NCBI GenBank assembly: GCA_002714815.1
Contig: PAYI01000013.1
Coordinates: 63,017 to 70,471, forward strand
DNA from: Flavobacteriaceae bacterium
GTDB taxonomy: Bacteria > Bacteroidota > Bacteroidia > Flavobacteriales > Flavobacteriaceae
Reading direction: 5' to 3'
DNA: 7,455 nt
Part shown: positions 1-6,927 of the stretch, in pieces
How positions within the stretch are numbered: position 1 is the stretch's first letter
How the letters are laid out: every line of letters begins with the position of its first letter
The notes under the pieces: generated by a model
Told to the model about the DNA's origin: nothing
Seen by the model: only the letters and a program-made list of their open reading frames with translations
The model's database searches: none
Program-made: the position numbers and the translations under genes

Positions 1-6
1 AAAAGA

Positions 7-504
7 CTAATGTAAAATACCCAGGTGCGCTTTTGTTTCATCTGATATAGTGTCTCTTAAAATACTAAATCCTAGTATCCAATTGTTTCCAGGGTTTAAG
101 ATGGTTATTGGTTTACTTTCCAATATGTAATTGGAACGATAGCCACAAGCAGTATTAATAAATCTATCAAATCGCTGATAATTAATTTGAAGGGTATCAA
201 TATTTTCATCTTCAGATCCTTGATTGATAATAAACTCAAATTGAACTATATTTTCCTGAATTTTTAGAGGAAGTTTCAAGGAATCACTACTACCATTGTT
301 GGGCAATACTTTTTCTGTTCCTATTGCACGAATGGCAAAGCCTGAAGGCCTTTTTTTTATATTAATATCATTGTAATCAAGCATTAGGAGGATAATATCA
401 GGACTTTCGACAACACTTTCTATGCAAATATCATCCCTTTCGCAACTGAAAATAACAGGGAGGCATAGAAAGCCAAGAAAAAATATCAAATACCTCTTAT
501 TCAT
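7..504 (-). CDS. DUF6452-like small lipoprotein, function unknown
   Basis: This encodes a predicted 165-residue lipoprotein of unknown function. Residues 1-20 form a signal peptide (MNKR, then a hydrophobic stretch) ending in a lipobox-like I-F-S-C. Cys21 would be lipidated and is followed by E-R-D-D, so the protein should sit in the cell envelope, facing the periplasm or the surface. The mature part is short and beta-rich, with Cys27 near the N-terminus and a T-A-C-G-Y motif around Cys120; a disulfide between the two is possible but is inference. The pattern CExDDICxE...ACGYxxxY matches what I remember of the Bacteroidota family DUF6452, which is often found next to rlmD. The frame is open upstream to an ATG at 543, but I prefer the ATG at 504. 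It places the signal peptide at the very N-terminus and gives the overlap ATGAATAA with the rlmD stop codon, typical of translational coupling. The gene is complete, with its TAG at 7-9. Confidence 0.8.
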   Translation of the reverse strand: MNKRYLIFFLGFLCLPVIFSCERDDICIESVVESPDIILLMLDYNDINIKKRPSGFAIRAIGTEKVLPNNGSSDSLKLPLKIQENIVQFEFIINQGSEDENIDTLQINYQRFDRFINTACGYRSNYILESKPITILNPGNNWILGFSILRDTISDETKAHLGILH

Positions 505-1915
505 GGATAGTTCTAAGTTGTAAAAGTACAACATTTTCAACATGATGAGTTTGAGGAAACATATCCACTGCTTGACTTTTAACTAATTCATATTTGACTT
601 TCAATAGACTTAAATCTCTTGCTTGGGTTGCACTGTTACAACTTACATAAACTATTCGTTTGGGAGATAATTTTAGAAGTTGCTTTACTACATTAACATG
701 CATTCCATTTCTGGGAGGATCTGTTATAACTACATCTGCTTTTCCATGACGTTTTATAAAAGCATCATCAAAAACCTCTTTCATATCACCTACTTCAAAA
801 AATGCATTTTTGATTTTATTTAAATTAGCATTTTCCTTTGCTGATTCAATTGCTTCCGAGATAGATTCTATTCCCACTACCTTTTTACAAGAGTTGGATA
901 ATATTAATGCAATTGTTCCTGTACCTGTGTATAAGTCATATGCAGTTTCATGAGATTTTAGAGAGGCAAAATCTTTAGTAATAGCATATAGAACTTTTGC
1001 TTGTTTAGGATTTGTTTGGTAAAAAGACTTAGCGTTTATTCTAAAGCTAAGATCGTTGATACTTTCCGTAATGAAGTCTTGACCACTATAGCAATATATT
1101 TCTTGATCATATAGGCTGTCATTTAATTTGGAATTTATACAATAGAGCAAAGAAATAATTTGAGGAAATTTAGAGATAAGAAAATCAAGCAATGCTTTTC
1201 GCTGCTTAGTATTTTCTTTAAAAAACTGAATTAATACCATAACCTCACCTCCAAGAGTATTACGAATCATTAATGTTCTTAAAAAACCGTTTTGCTCTCT
1301 AGTATCAAAAAAAACAAGTTGATTTTCAAGTGCATAAGAACGAATGGCGTTTCGAATTTCGTTTGAGGGCTCTGCTTGAAGATAACATTTCTTGATATCA
1401 ACTACTTTATCCCAGTTTCCTGACCTATGAAACCCCAGACCATTTTTTTCAACTATTTCTTTTTCTTTAATTTCATCTTCAGTTAGCCAACGTTTATTAG
1501 AAAAGGAAAATTCCATTTTATTTCGGTAATAATATGGATTTTTTGTCTCTACAATAGGTAAAATATCTTTGATTTCCATTTTTCCTATGTGTTTTAGATT
1601 GTGGAGTACTCCCTTTTCTTTAAATTTTAATTGTTCTTGATAACTCAGGTGTTGCCATTTACAACCACCACATATTCCAAAATGCCCACAGATTGGTTGT
1701 GTTCTATGTTTGGATTCTTTTATCCATTTTGTTGGTTCAGCCTCATAATATCCCCTCCTTTTTTTATAGATGCGAATGTCAACAACATCACCAGGAATTA
1801 CTTTTTTTATAAAGCAAACGGCACCTTTATGATCCTTAGCGACTCCCATACCTTTTTCATTGATATCTATTACTTTTAATCCTTTTTCGAAAACCTCTGT
1901 AAATTTTCTAGCCAT
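497..1915 (-). CDS. rlmD: 23S rRNA (uracil-C5)-methyltransferase RlmD (RumA family)
   Basis: This cytoplasmic SAM-dependent enzyme should form 5-methyluridine in 23S rRNA (U1939 in E. coli numbering). It has 472 residues, close to the family length. An N-terminal TRAM RNA-binding domain spans about 8-65. The four Fe-S ligand cysteines are visible: C76, C82 and C85 (C-x5-C-x2-C, in CGHFGICGGC) and C177. The methyltransferase fold follows, with F-Y-Q-T-N at 298-302, the SAM loop DLYTGTGTIAL at 327-337, DPPRNG at 399-404, the nucleophile Cys426 in YVSCNSATQARDL, and the general base Glu460 near the C-terminus (HHVEN). All catalytic and cluster residues are therefore present. The start at MARK is supported because the TRAM domain begins at once. 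It is the first gene of a two-gene unit with the DUF6452-like lipoprotein. The Bacteroidota enzyme could in principle modify a second site as well, as RlmCD does in Bacillus, so the exact target uridine is inferred from the family. Confidence 0.95.
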   Translation of the reverse strand: MARKFTEVFEKGLKVIDINEKGMGVAKDHKGAVCFIKKVIPGDVVDIRIYKKRRGYYEAEPTKWIKESKHRTQPICGHFGICGGCKWQHLSYQEQLKFKEKGVLHNLKHIGKMEIKDILPIVETKNPYYYRNKMEFSFSNKRWLTEDEIKEKEIVEKNGLGFHRSGNWDKVVDIKKCYLQAEPSNEIRNAIRSYALENQLVFFDTREQNGFLRTLMIRNTLGGEVMVLIQFFKENTKQRKALLDFLISKFPQIISLLYCINSKLNDSLYDQEIYCYSGQDFITESINDLSFRINAKSFYQTNPKQAKVLYAITKDFASLKSHETAYDLYTGTGTIALILSNSCKKVVGIESISEAIESAKENANLNKIKNAFFEVGDMKEVFDDAFIKRHGKADVVITDPPRNGMHVNVVKQLLKLSPKRIVYVSCNSATQARDLSLLKVKYELVKSQAVDMFPQTHHVENVVLLQLRTIHE

Positions 1916-1919
1916 GCTA

Positions 1920-1946
1920 CAAATGTAGTAGGCTTAAGAAAATAAA
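1920..1946 (-). promoter_or_regulatory. Probable Bacteroidota-type promoter of rlmD, close to the start codon
   Basis: Read on the minus strand, TACATTTG (1927 to 1920) is a perfect match to the Bacteroidota -7 consensus TAnnTTTG. A TTTA (1946 to 1943), 15 bases upstream, is an imperfect match to the -33 TTG/TTTG element. Only four bases (TAGC) separate the -7 box from the rlmD ATG, so transcription would start at or within a few bases of the start codon. The -7 box also lies inside the near-palindrome CTACAAATGTAG (1917-1928), which could be an operator or chance. No Shine-Dalgarno sequence is visible. Confidence 0.5.
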
Positions 1947-2029
1947 TCGTTATTTCATATAGATTTTTGGCTGTAATATTTAGTATTTTTATGCTATGTT
2001 AACCCAACAATGATAATTGTATTTATGAT

Positions 2030-3307
2030 ATGGGAACCCTTGATAAAACAAAAGAAATCATCAAATTAGAACGTTTGTATGGTGTAAATGATTATAAATC
2101 AATTCCCGTTGTACTGGAAAGAGGAGATGGAGTTTTTCTTTGGGATATAGAGGGAAAAAAATATTATGATTTTCTTTCGGCATATTCAGCGGTTAATCAG
2201 GGTCATTGTCATCCACGTTTAATTAGAGCGTTAAAACAACAAGTTAATAATCTAACATTGACTTCTAGAGCCTTTCATAATAATAAATTAGGGATTTATA
2301 TGAAGTATGCTACAGAATATTTTGGATTTGAACGTTTATTACCCTCTAATACTGGTGCTGAAGCTGTTGAAGCATCCATAAAAATAGCTCGCAAGTGGGG
2401 ATATACAAAAAAAAATATTCCTGAAAATAATGCTGAAATTATTGTATGCAAAAATAATTTTCATGGAAGAACTACTACAATAATTTCATTTTCTAGTGAT
2501 AAGGCATCAAAAGAGAATTTTGGTCCACATACTTCTGGATTTATTGAAATACCCTATAATGATATAGAATCATTAAAAGAAACTTTGGAAACCCATCCCA
2601 ATGTTGTAGGTTTTCTTTTTGAGCCCATTCAAGGAGAGGCTGGGGTCAATATTCCCAACCCTGAATTTGCAAGAAAAGCCAAAGATTTGTGCTCACAGTT
2701 CAATGTATTATTAATAGCCGATGAAATACAAACAGGGATTGGAAGAACAGGCTCATTATTAGCTTTATGTGGCTCATGTAATTGTAGTGGTCATTGCGAA
2801 AGGCAGATAGAGACTTATGTGCGCCCCGATTTATTGATTTTAGGAAAAGCAATTAGTGGAGGAACATATCCTGTCTCGGCAGTATTATGTGATGGCCATA
2901 TTATGGAAGTCATAAAACCAGGTCAGCATGGGAGTACTTTTGGTGGAAACCCAATTGCATGTTCAGTTGCCATCGAAGCTTTGGAAGTAATAAGGGATGA
3001 AAAATTAACTCAAAATGCAAGAAAACTTGGCATTAGATTCAGAAAAACATTACAACATTATATTGATAAAAGTAAGATTGTTTTAAGTCTTAGAGGCAGA
3101 GGTTTATTAAATGCTGCCACAATTAATAATACAGAAGGATGTGATCTAGCTTGGAATATTTGTTTAAAACTTAAGGAAAATGGATTACTTGCAAAACCTA
3201 CTCATGGCAATATTATTAGATTTTCTCCTCCTTTAGTAATAACAGATACTCAGCTTGATGACTGTATCAAAATTATTATAAGTACTTTTAAATCTTTTGA
3301 GCCATAA
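2030..3307 (+). CDS. rocD: Ornithine--oxo-acid aminotransferase (ornithine delta-aminotransferase)
   Basis: This PLP-dependent class III aminotransferase transfers the delta-amino group of ornithine to 2-oxoglutarate, giving glutamate semialdehyde and glutamate. It links arginine/ornithine to proline and glutamate metabolism in the cytoplasm. The 425 residues cover the whole fold: DFLSAYSAVNQGHCHP at 47-62, the PLP phosphate site NTGAEA at 107-112, FHGR at 144-147, EPIQGEAGV at 198-206, cofactor-binding Asp231 in ADEIQTG, Schiff-base Lys273 in LGKAISGG, and STFGGNP at 302-308. YSAVNQGHCHP and the C-terminal LAKPTHGNIIRFSPPL fit ornithine aminotransferase better than acetylornithine aminotransferase (ArgD). 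Between Asp231 and Lys273 is an insert with four cysteines, C247-x2-C250-x-C252-x3-C256. I recall this in flavobacterial RocD but not in the Bacillus or human enzymes; it resembles a metal site. The stop codon directly abuts the desulfurase ATG. I see no Shine-Dalgarno sequence and no clean promoter in the 114-bp divergent gap shared with rlmD. Confidence 0.93.
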   Translation: MGTLDKTKEIIKLERLYGVNDYKSIPVVLERGDGVFLWDIEGKKYYDFLSAYSAVNQGHCHPRLIRALKQQVNNLTLTSRAFHNNKLGIYMKYATEYFGFERLLPSNTGAEAVEASIKIARKWGYTKKNIPENNAEIIVCKNNFHGRTTTIISFSSDKASKENFGPHTSGFIEIPYNDIESLKETLETHPNVVGFLFEPIQGEAGVNIPNPEFARKAKDLCSQFNVLLIADEIQTGIGRTGSLLALCGSCNCSGHCERQIETYVRPDLLILGKAISGGTYPVSAVLCDGHIMEVIKPGQHGSTFGGNPIACSVAIEALEVIRDEKLTQNARKLGIRFRKTLQHYIDKSKIVLSLRGRGLLNAATINNTEGCDLAWNICLKLKENGLLAKPTHGNIIRFSPPLVITDTQLDDCIKIIISTFKSFEP

Positions 3308-4462
3308 ATGAAAAAAGAAATGAATGTTTATTTTGATAATGCCGCAACAACACCAATGCGTAAGGAAGTAATCCAATCAATTTCTTCGGTAATGGGAGAA
3401 TGTTTTGGAAATCCATCTTCTACTCATTCTTATGGAAGGAAGGCAAAAACATATATCGAAACAGCACGCAAAGGTATAGCAAGTCTTTTAAATGCTGTTT
3501 CTCAAGAGATAATTTTTACTTCAGGAGGTACTGAGTCAGATAATATGATTTTAAATTGTGCTGTTAAAGATCTTGGAGTTACTACTTTGATATCCTCGCC
3601 CATAGAACATCATGCTGTTCTTCATGCATTAGAGGCATTAAAGAAAATTTATAATGTAAAAGTCATTTATTTAAATGTAGATAGTTTGGGTAAAGTAGAT
3701 TTAAATCATTTAAAGTCTTTATTAGAAAAAGATGATTCAAAAAAGTTGGTGAGCTTGATGCATGTGAATAATGAAATTGGAAATATATTAGATCTTCATA
3801 AAGTAGGTGAATTATGTCACCTAAACAAGGCACTCTTTCATACAGATGCAGTACAAGCTGTGGGCCATTTTAAATTTGACATGGAAAAACTCCCCATTGA
3901 CTTTCTCTCTTCAGCAGCTCATAAATATCATGGACCTAAAGGAATTGGTTTTTCTTTTATTAGGAAAAACTCTCAATTTAAACCTTTTATTCATGGAGGA
4001 TCTCAGGAACGTGGACTTCGTGCGGGGACAGAGTCTGTTCACAATATTGTAGGAATGCATAAAGCCTTAGAGTTTGCGTACGATAATTTAAGTAGAGAAA
4101 GGACACATATTTTAGAATTAAAAAATCACTTTAAAACTTCTATGTTAAGGGCTTTTCCAGAAGTTAAATTTAATGGCCTCTCAGGCGATGACCTATCAAG
4201 TACATACACAATTATTAATGTTGCTCTTCCTATCACTGAAAAGAAAGCTAGTATGTTAGATTTTCATCTTGACTTGAAAGGAATTGCTTGTTCAAGGGGA
4301 AGTGCATGTCAATCAGGTAGTAATTCCGGATCTCATGTATTAAATAATATTCAATCTGATCAACTAAAGAAATGGCCCTCATTACGTTTTTCGTTTTCTG
4401 TTTTCAATACCCGTGCAGAAGTTGACTATGTAATTTCCTCTTTGAAAGAGTTTGTTAATTAA
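3308..4462 (+). CDS. Cysteine desulfurase, IscS/NifS family (PLP-dependent)
   Basis: The enzyme removes sulfur from cysteine, giving alanine and a protein-bound persulfide used for Fe-S clusters or for thiolation of tRNA and cofactors. It has 384 residues, normal for the family. Visible motifs are YFDNAATTP at 8-16, GNPSSTHSYGR at 34-44, TSGGTESDN at 71-79, His101 of IEHHAV stacking on PLP, HVNNEIG at 152-158, HTDAVQA at 178-184 with Asp180, Schiff-base Lys206 in SAAHKYHGPKG, RAGTES at 238-243, the active-site Cys334 in SRGSACQSGSNSGSHVL, and Arg360 in LRFSFS for the substrate carboxylate. No iscU, iscA or suf gene is nearby, so the sulfur acceptor cannot be read from context. The upstream gene ends in TAA immediately before this ATG (TAAATG), so translation is probably coupled. 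A second in-frame ATG at 3320 would give MNVYFDN, the usual N-terminus of the family, so the true start may be 3320. The gene is convergent with the M23 peptidase gene, with a 22-base gap. Confidence 0.93.
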   Translation: MKKEMNVYFDNAATTPMRKEVIQSISSVMGECFGNPSSTHSYGRKAKTYIETARKGIASLLNAVSQEIIFTSGGTESDNMILNCAVKDLGVTTLISSPIEHHAVLHALEALKKIYNVKVIYLNVDSLGKVDLNHLKSLLEKDDSKKLVSLMHVNNEIGNILDLHKVGELCHLNKALFHTDAVQAVGHFKFDMEKLPIDFLSSAAHKYHGPKGIGFSFIRKNSQFKPFIHGGSQERGLRAGTESVHNIVGMHKALEFAYDNLSRERTHILELKNHFKTSMLRAFPEVKFNGLSGDDLSSTYTIINVALPITEKKASMLDFHLDLKGIACSRGSACQSGSNSGSHVLNNIQSDQLKKWPSLRFSFSVFNTRAEVDYVISSLKEFVN

Positions 4463-4484
4463 AGCTTCAATCCTACAAAATACA

Positions 4485-6149
4485 CTAGTTAGATTTTCTT
4501 AAAAATTCAATTTTAAAAAGTGTTTTGTTTCCTGCTCGATCCTCTGCATCAATTTTTAAATAATGGTGTGTTTGTTTGAAAACAAGATCATTAAGATTAT
4601 ATATTAAACTATTATTTTTTGGCTCATGTTCCAAAAGAATCCATCTTCCGTTAATTTCGCCACGAAACTTTTTAATACCTGAAAAGTCATCTGAGATTTT
4701 AAATTTTAATAGATTGTGATTATTTAACCATTGTTTGGTTTTAAAATTAGTTGCTTCTATGATTGGTGGAATAGTATCGGAACTAATTACAAATTTTCCA
4801 AGTTTTGTTGACTTACCTTCCCAATAACCATCTTTTTTGAAAGAAGTAAAAAAAGTCGGTTTCCCATTTCTATTTAAAAAAGCTAAAAATGATTGAGCAA
4901 TTTTTAAGCTATCTCCTTTGGGAACTTTATATTTTATTTCAAATGCTTTTCTTAATGGATAATCATTTTTACCTACAATTAATGTGTCTGCTTTTATTTC
5001 GACTCTAAGATCCACAGTGTCAAAAAAAGATTTTTTAGGAAAATAAACAGATTGATTTTCAAATTTAAAGTGATAGTCTTTAGACGGCACCAAAGGGTTT
5101 TCTAGATTTTTGTTTAATGAAAAGGCTTCTGAACCCCCTCTAAAATAAGCCTCAATATAGGTTGTATTCTGATTATAATCTCTTATTTCAATAAGTATTT
5201 GATATGATTTACCTTCCTCTATTAGCATCTCACCAGTAAAGGGTATGTTTTTTAAAAAAGAAAGCTTTTGCTCAGGATGAGATACAAAACGTTGAATTCT
5301 TGTTTTTCTTTTCACAAGTTCATTATAATCGACTAGTAGATTAATATATTTTGAATCATTAAATGATATTCGATCCATTTTATAAGAAAAAGTTTCTACA
5401 CCATTTAATCGAATTAATGCACTGTAGATTCCATTTTTATTATAAGAAAGGTTTTGTCGGTCAAACAAACGAAGACCAACATTTATTTTTCCAGATGGAC
5501 AAATACCAACAGTTGTATATACACTATCATTTTTTTTAATAATTTGAAATTCTTTTCTATTACTAAATGGATGAATTCCTGAATACAAATAAAAGTTTTG
5601 TATCTGAGGTCGTAATGTGTCCGAAATTTCAAAGGGGTATTGCATAGGATTTATAGGGATTTGTCCTTTACTATCTCTAATTTCAAAATGTAAATGAGGA
5701 CCATTGGAACCACCTGTATTTCCTGAATATCCAATAATTTCTCCAGATTCAATTTTTAGTTCATTGACTTTTGGGAATATTTGAATATTATAAGATTCTT
5801 TCTGATATTGTTTTTCTTTTAAATAGGCTTCGATTTTAGAACTGAACTTTTTTAAATGTGCGTAAACAGATGTTGTACCATCTAAATGCTCCACATATAA
5901 AGCTTTTCCATATCCACTTACACTTACTCTAACCCTATTTATCCATCCTACTTTAATACTTTTGACAGGAATTCCTTGGCGGCCTTGAGTTTTAATGTCT
6001 AAACCAGCATGAAAATGATTATTTCTTAACTCGCCAAAAGTTCCAGAAAGTTGAATAGGAATTTCAATAGGATGTGTCCAATCTTGCTTTAATTGCGATG
6101 ATAATGAAAGATTTATAAAAAATATAAATAGTAAGTTAAAGACTTTCAA
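4485..6149 (-). CDS. Secreted M23 family (LytM-type) metallopeptidase with C-terminal beta/Ig-like region
   Basis: This is a probable zinc-dependent endopeptidase or peptidoglycan hydrolase of the envelope. With a TTG start at 6149 it has 554 residues and a clean signal peptide (MKVFNLLFIFFINLSLSSQ). The LytM domain comes first, unusual for M23 proteins in general but familiar in Bacteroidota: zinc ligands His47 and Asp51 (HAGLD) and His154 (HLHFE), plus catalytic His98 (YAHL) and His152. All key residues are present, so it should be active rather than an EnvC-like activator. An insert of about 40 residues separates YAHL from YSGNTGGSNGPHLHFE. The remaining ~380 residues are beta-rich and end in an Ig-like segment with an EDRAGN motif. 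No ATG lies between the in-frame TGA (6197-6195) and the catalytic domain. The candidate starts are TTG at 6185, 6167 and 6149; I prefer 6149 because of the signal peptide, but 6185 would add 12 residues (LDFYLALQNISS) and cannot be excluded. Confidence 0.88.
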   Translation of the reverse strand: MKVFNLLFIFFINLSLSSQLKQDWTHPIEIPIQLSGTFGELRNNHFHAGLDIKTQGRQGIPVKSIKVGWINRVRVSVSGYGKALYVEHLDGTTSVYAHLKKFSSKIEAYLKEKQYQKESYNIQIFPKVNELKIESGEIIGYSGNTGGSNGPHLHFEIRDSKGQIPINPMQYPFEISDTLRPQIQNFYLYSGIHPFSNRKEFQIIKKNDSVYTTVGICPSGKINVGLRLFDRQNLSYNKNGIYSALIRLNGVETFSYKMDRISFNDSKYINLLVDYNELVKRKTRIQRFVSHPEQKLSFLKNIPFTGEMLIEEGKSYQILIEIRDYNQNTTYIEAYFRGGSEAFSLNKNLENPLVPSKDYHFKFENQSVYFPKKSFFDTVDLRVEIKADTLIVGKNDYPLRKAFEIKYKVPKGDSLKIAQSFLAFLNRNGKPTFFTSFKKDGYWEGKSTKLGKFVISSDTIPPIIEATNFKTKQWLNNHNLLKFKISDDFSGIKKFRGEINGRWILLEHEPKNNSLIYNLNDLVFKQTHHYLKIDAEDRAGNKTLFKIEFLRKSN

Positions 6150-6264
6150 ACTTGAAATATTTTGCAATGCAAGATAAAAATCCAATTTTTCTAGTCAAAA
6201 TTTTGATCTTGATAAAGTTTTTAAAACTATTTAAGGTAAAGCTTTTAATGAGAAAAAGATTCAA

Positions 6265-6272
6265 TAAATTTG
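6265..6272 (+). promoter_or_regulatory. Candidate -7 box for the coiled-coil/zapA operon
   Basis: TAAATTTG matches the Bacteroidota -7 consensus TAnnTTTG exactly. It lies 31 bases before the ATG of the coiled-coil gene in the 118-154 bp gap that also separates the divergent peptidase gene. A -33 TTG is not present at the ideal distance; CTTTTAATG at 6242-6250 is the nearest T-rich stretch. The predicted leader would be about 25 bases. In sequence this A/T-rich the box alone is weak evidence. Confidence 0.4.
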
Positions 6273-6303
6273 TTTTTACGATTAGTAAAACATCACTTTT
6301 AAA

Positions 6304-6600
6304 ATGGATCAAAACCCTTTAATGATAAACGTTTTAGAGGAAAAAATTGTAGGTTTATTAAACAAGTTAAAAGATAATCATCTTAACTTAACTAAGTTTG
6401 AAGAATTAAACTCCTCTTTAGAGGAACAAAACAAAACGTTAAAAGAAAAAGTTTTAAAGTTACAAGAGGATAATAATTCCCTTAAAGTCGCAAATAATTT
6501 ACTCGGGAGTAATGAAGGTAAATCACAAACAAGAACTAAAATAAATAGTTTAATTAATGAAGTTGAGTACTGCATTCAACAGATTTCAGAAATGAATTAA
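6304..6600 (+). CDS. Small coiled-coil protein encoded with ZapA (possible ZapB-like division factor)
   Basis: This is a 98-residue cytoplasmic protein with no signal peptide or membrane segment. Residues about 8-63 are a nearly continuous heptad-type coiled coil rich in Leu, Lys, Glu and Asn (EEKIVGLLNKLK..., LEEQNKTLKEKVLKLQEDN). A short conserved-looking tail follows: LKVANNLLGS at 60-69, then TRTKINSLINEVEYCIQQISEM. I recognise the layout, coiled coil followed by V-A-N-x-x-x-G-S and K-I-N-x-L-I-x-E-(I/V)-(D/E)-x-C-I, as that of the small protein encoded just upstream of zapA in many Flavobacteriia, which has no established function that I know of. The zapA start follows after four bases, so the two are almost certainly one operon. 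By position and form it could play the part that ZapB plays in E. coli, as a coiled-coil partner of ZapA at the Z-ring; this is inference, not homology. An alternative start is Met7 at 6322. Confidence 0.85.
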   Translation: MDQNPLMINVLEEKIVGLLNKLKDNHLNLTKFEELNSSLEEQNKTLKEKVLKLQEDNNSLKVANNLLGSNEGKSQTRTKINSLINEVEYCIQQISEMN

Positions 6601-6604
6601 TATT

Positions 6605-6901
6605 ATGAGTGAACTATTAAAAATTAAGTTAACTATTGCAAACAGAGTTTATCCTTTATCTGTTTCACCAGATCAAGAAGCTTCACTAAGATCATCAGCA
6701 AAGAAGATTGAAGCTACAATACAACAACTAGAAAAAAACTATGCTGTTAGAGATAAACAAGATGTTCTTGCTATGTGCTCCCTTCAATATGCAGCTCAAT
6801 TGGAGCTATCAAAAAATCAGCCTATTTCTAATCAAAATGATACAGAAGATAAATTACAGGAATTAATTGATATGATTGATGTTCATCTGGCTGCTTACTA
6901 A
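6605..6901 (+). CDS. zapA: Cell division protein ZapA (FtsZ-ring associated)
   Basis: ZapA is a small cytoplasmic protein that binds FtsZ and bundles its filaments at mid-cell. The 98 residues show the family layout. An N-terminal beta domain spans about 1-20 (LKIKLTIANRVYPLSVSPDQE), followed by a helix with SLRSSAKKIEATIQQLEKNY at 27-46, the characteristic A-V-R-D-K-Q-D-V-L-A-M-C-S-L-Q-Y-A-A segment at 47-64, and a C-terminal helix predicted to form the coiled coil (EDKLQELIDMIDVHL). Length and motifs match Bacteroidota ZapA. The gene follows the coiled-coil gene by four bases with no Shine-Dalgarno sequence, and translation is probably coupled. Its stop codon lies only 26 bases before the first stem of the 6S-like RNA, so the two could share a transcript or the RNA could have its own promoter. 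Confidence 0.92.
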   Translation: MSELLKIKLTIANRVYPLSVSPDQEASLRSSAKKIEATIQQLEKNYAVRDKQDVLAMCSLQYAAQLELSKNQPISNQNDTEDKLQELIDMIDVHLAAY

Positions 6902-6927
6902 GTTCTTTAAATAAAAATATAATACTT

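Noticed and set aside
505..543. Longer N-terminus for the DUF6452-like lipoprotein (ATG at 543)
   Set aside because: Adds 13 residues before a normal lipoprotein signal peptide and would overlap rlmD by 47 bases; the ATG at 504 explains both signal peptide and coupling.
1631..1879. Open frame on the plus strand inside rlmD
   Set aside because: Lies antisense to the TRAM and Fe-S region of rlmD, is rich in Phe/Tyr/Ile as expected from A/T-rich antisense, and resembles no family.
2007..2020. Small inverted repeat ACAATGATAATTGT just before rocD
   Set aside because: Only five base pairs in A/T-rich DNA; could be an operator but is too short to call.
2020..2027. TATTTATG as a -7 box for rocD
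   Set aside because: One mismatch to TAnnTTTG, no -33 element at the right distance, and only two bases before the ATG.
3846..4052. Open frame on the plus strand inside the cysteine desulfurase gene
   Set aside because: Out-of-frame shadow of the conserved Lys206 region; no independent signal.
4499..4516. TTAAAA/TTTTAA inverted repeat as a terminator of the convergent genes
   Set aside because: Six A/T-only pairs inside the peptidase coding sequence; not distinguishable from background.
6378..6575. Open frame on the minus strand opposite the coiled-coil gene
   Set aside because: Antisense shadow of a low-complexity coiled-coil gene.
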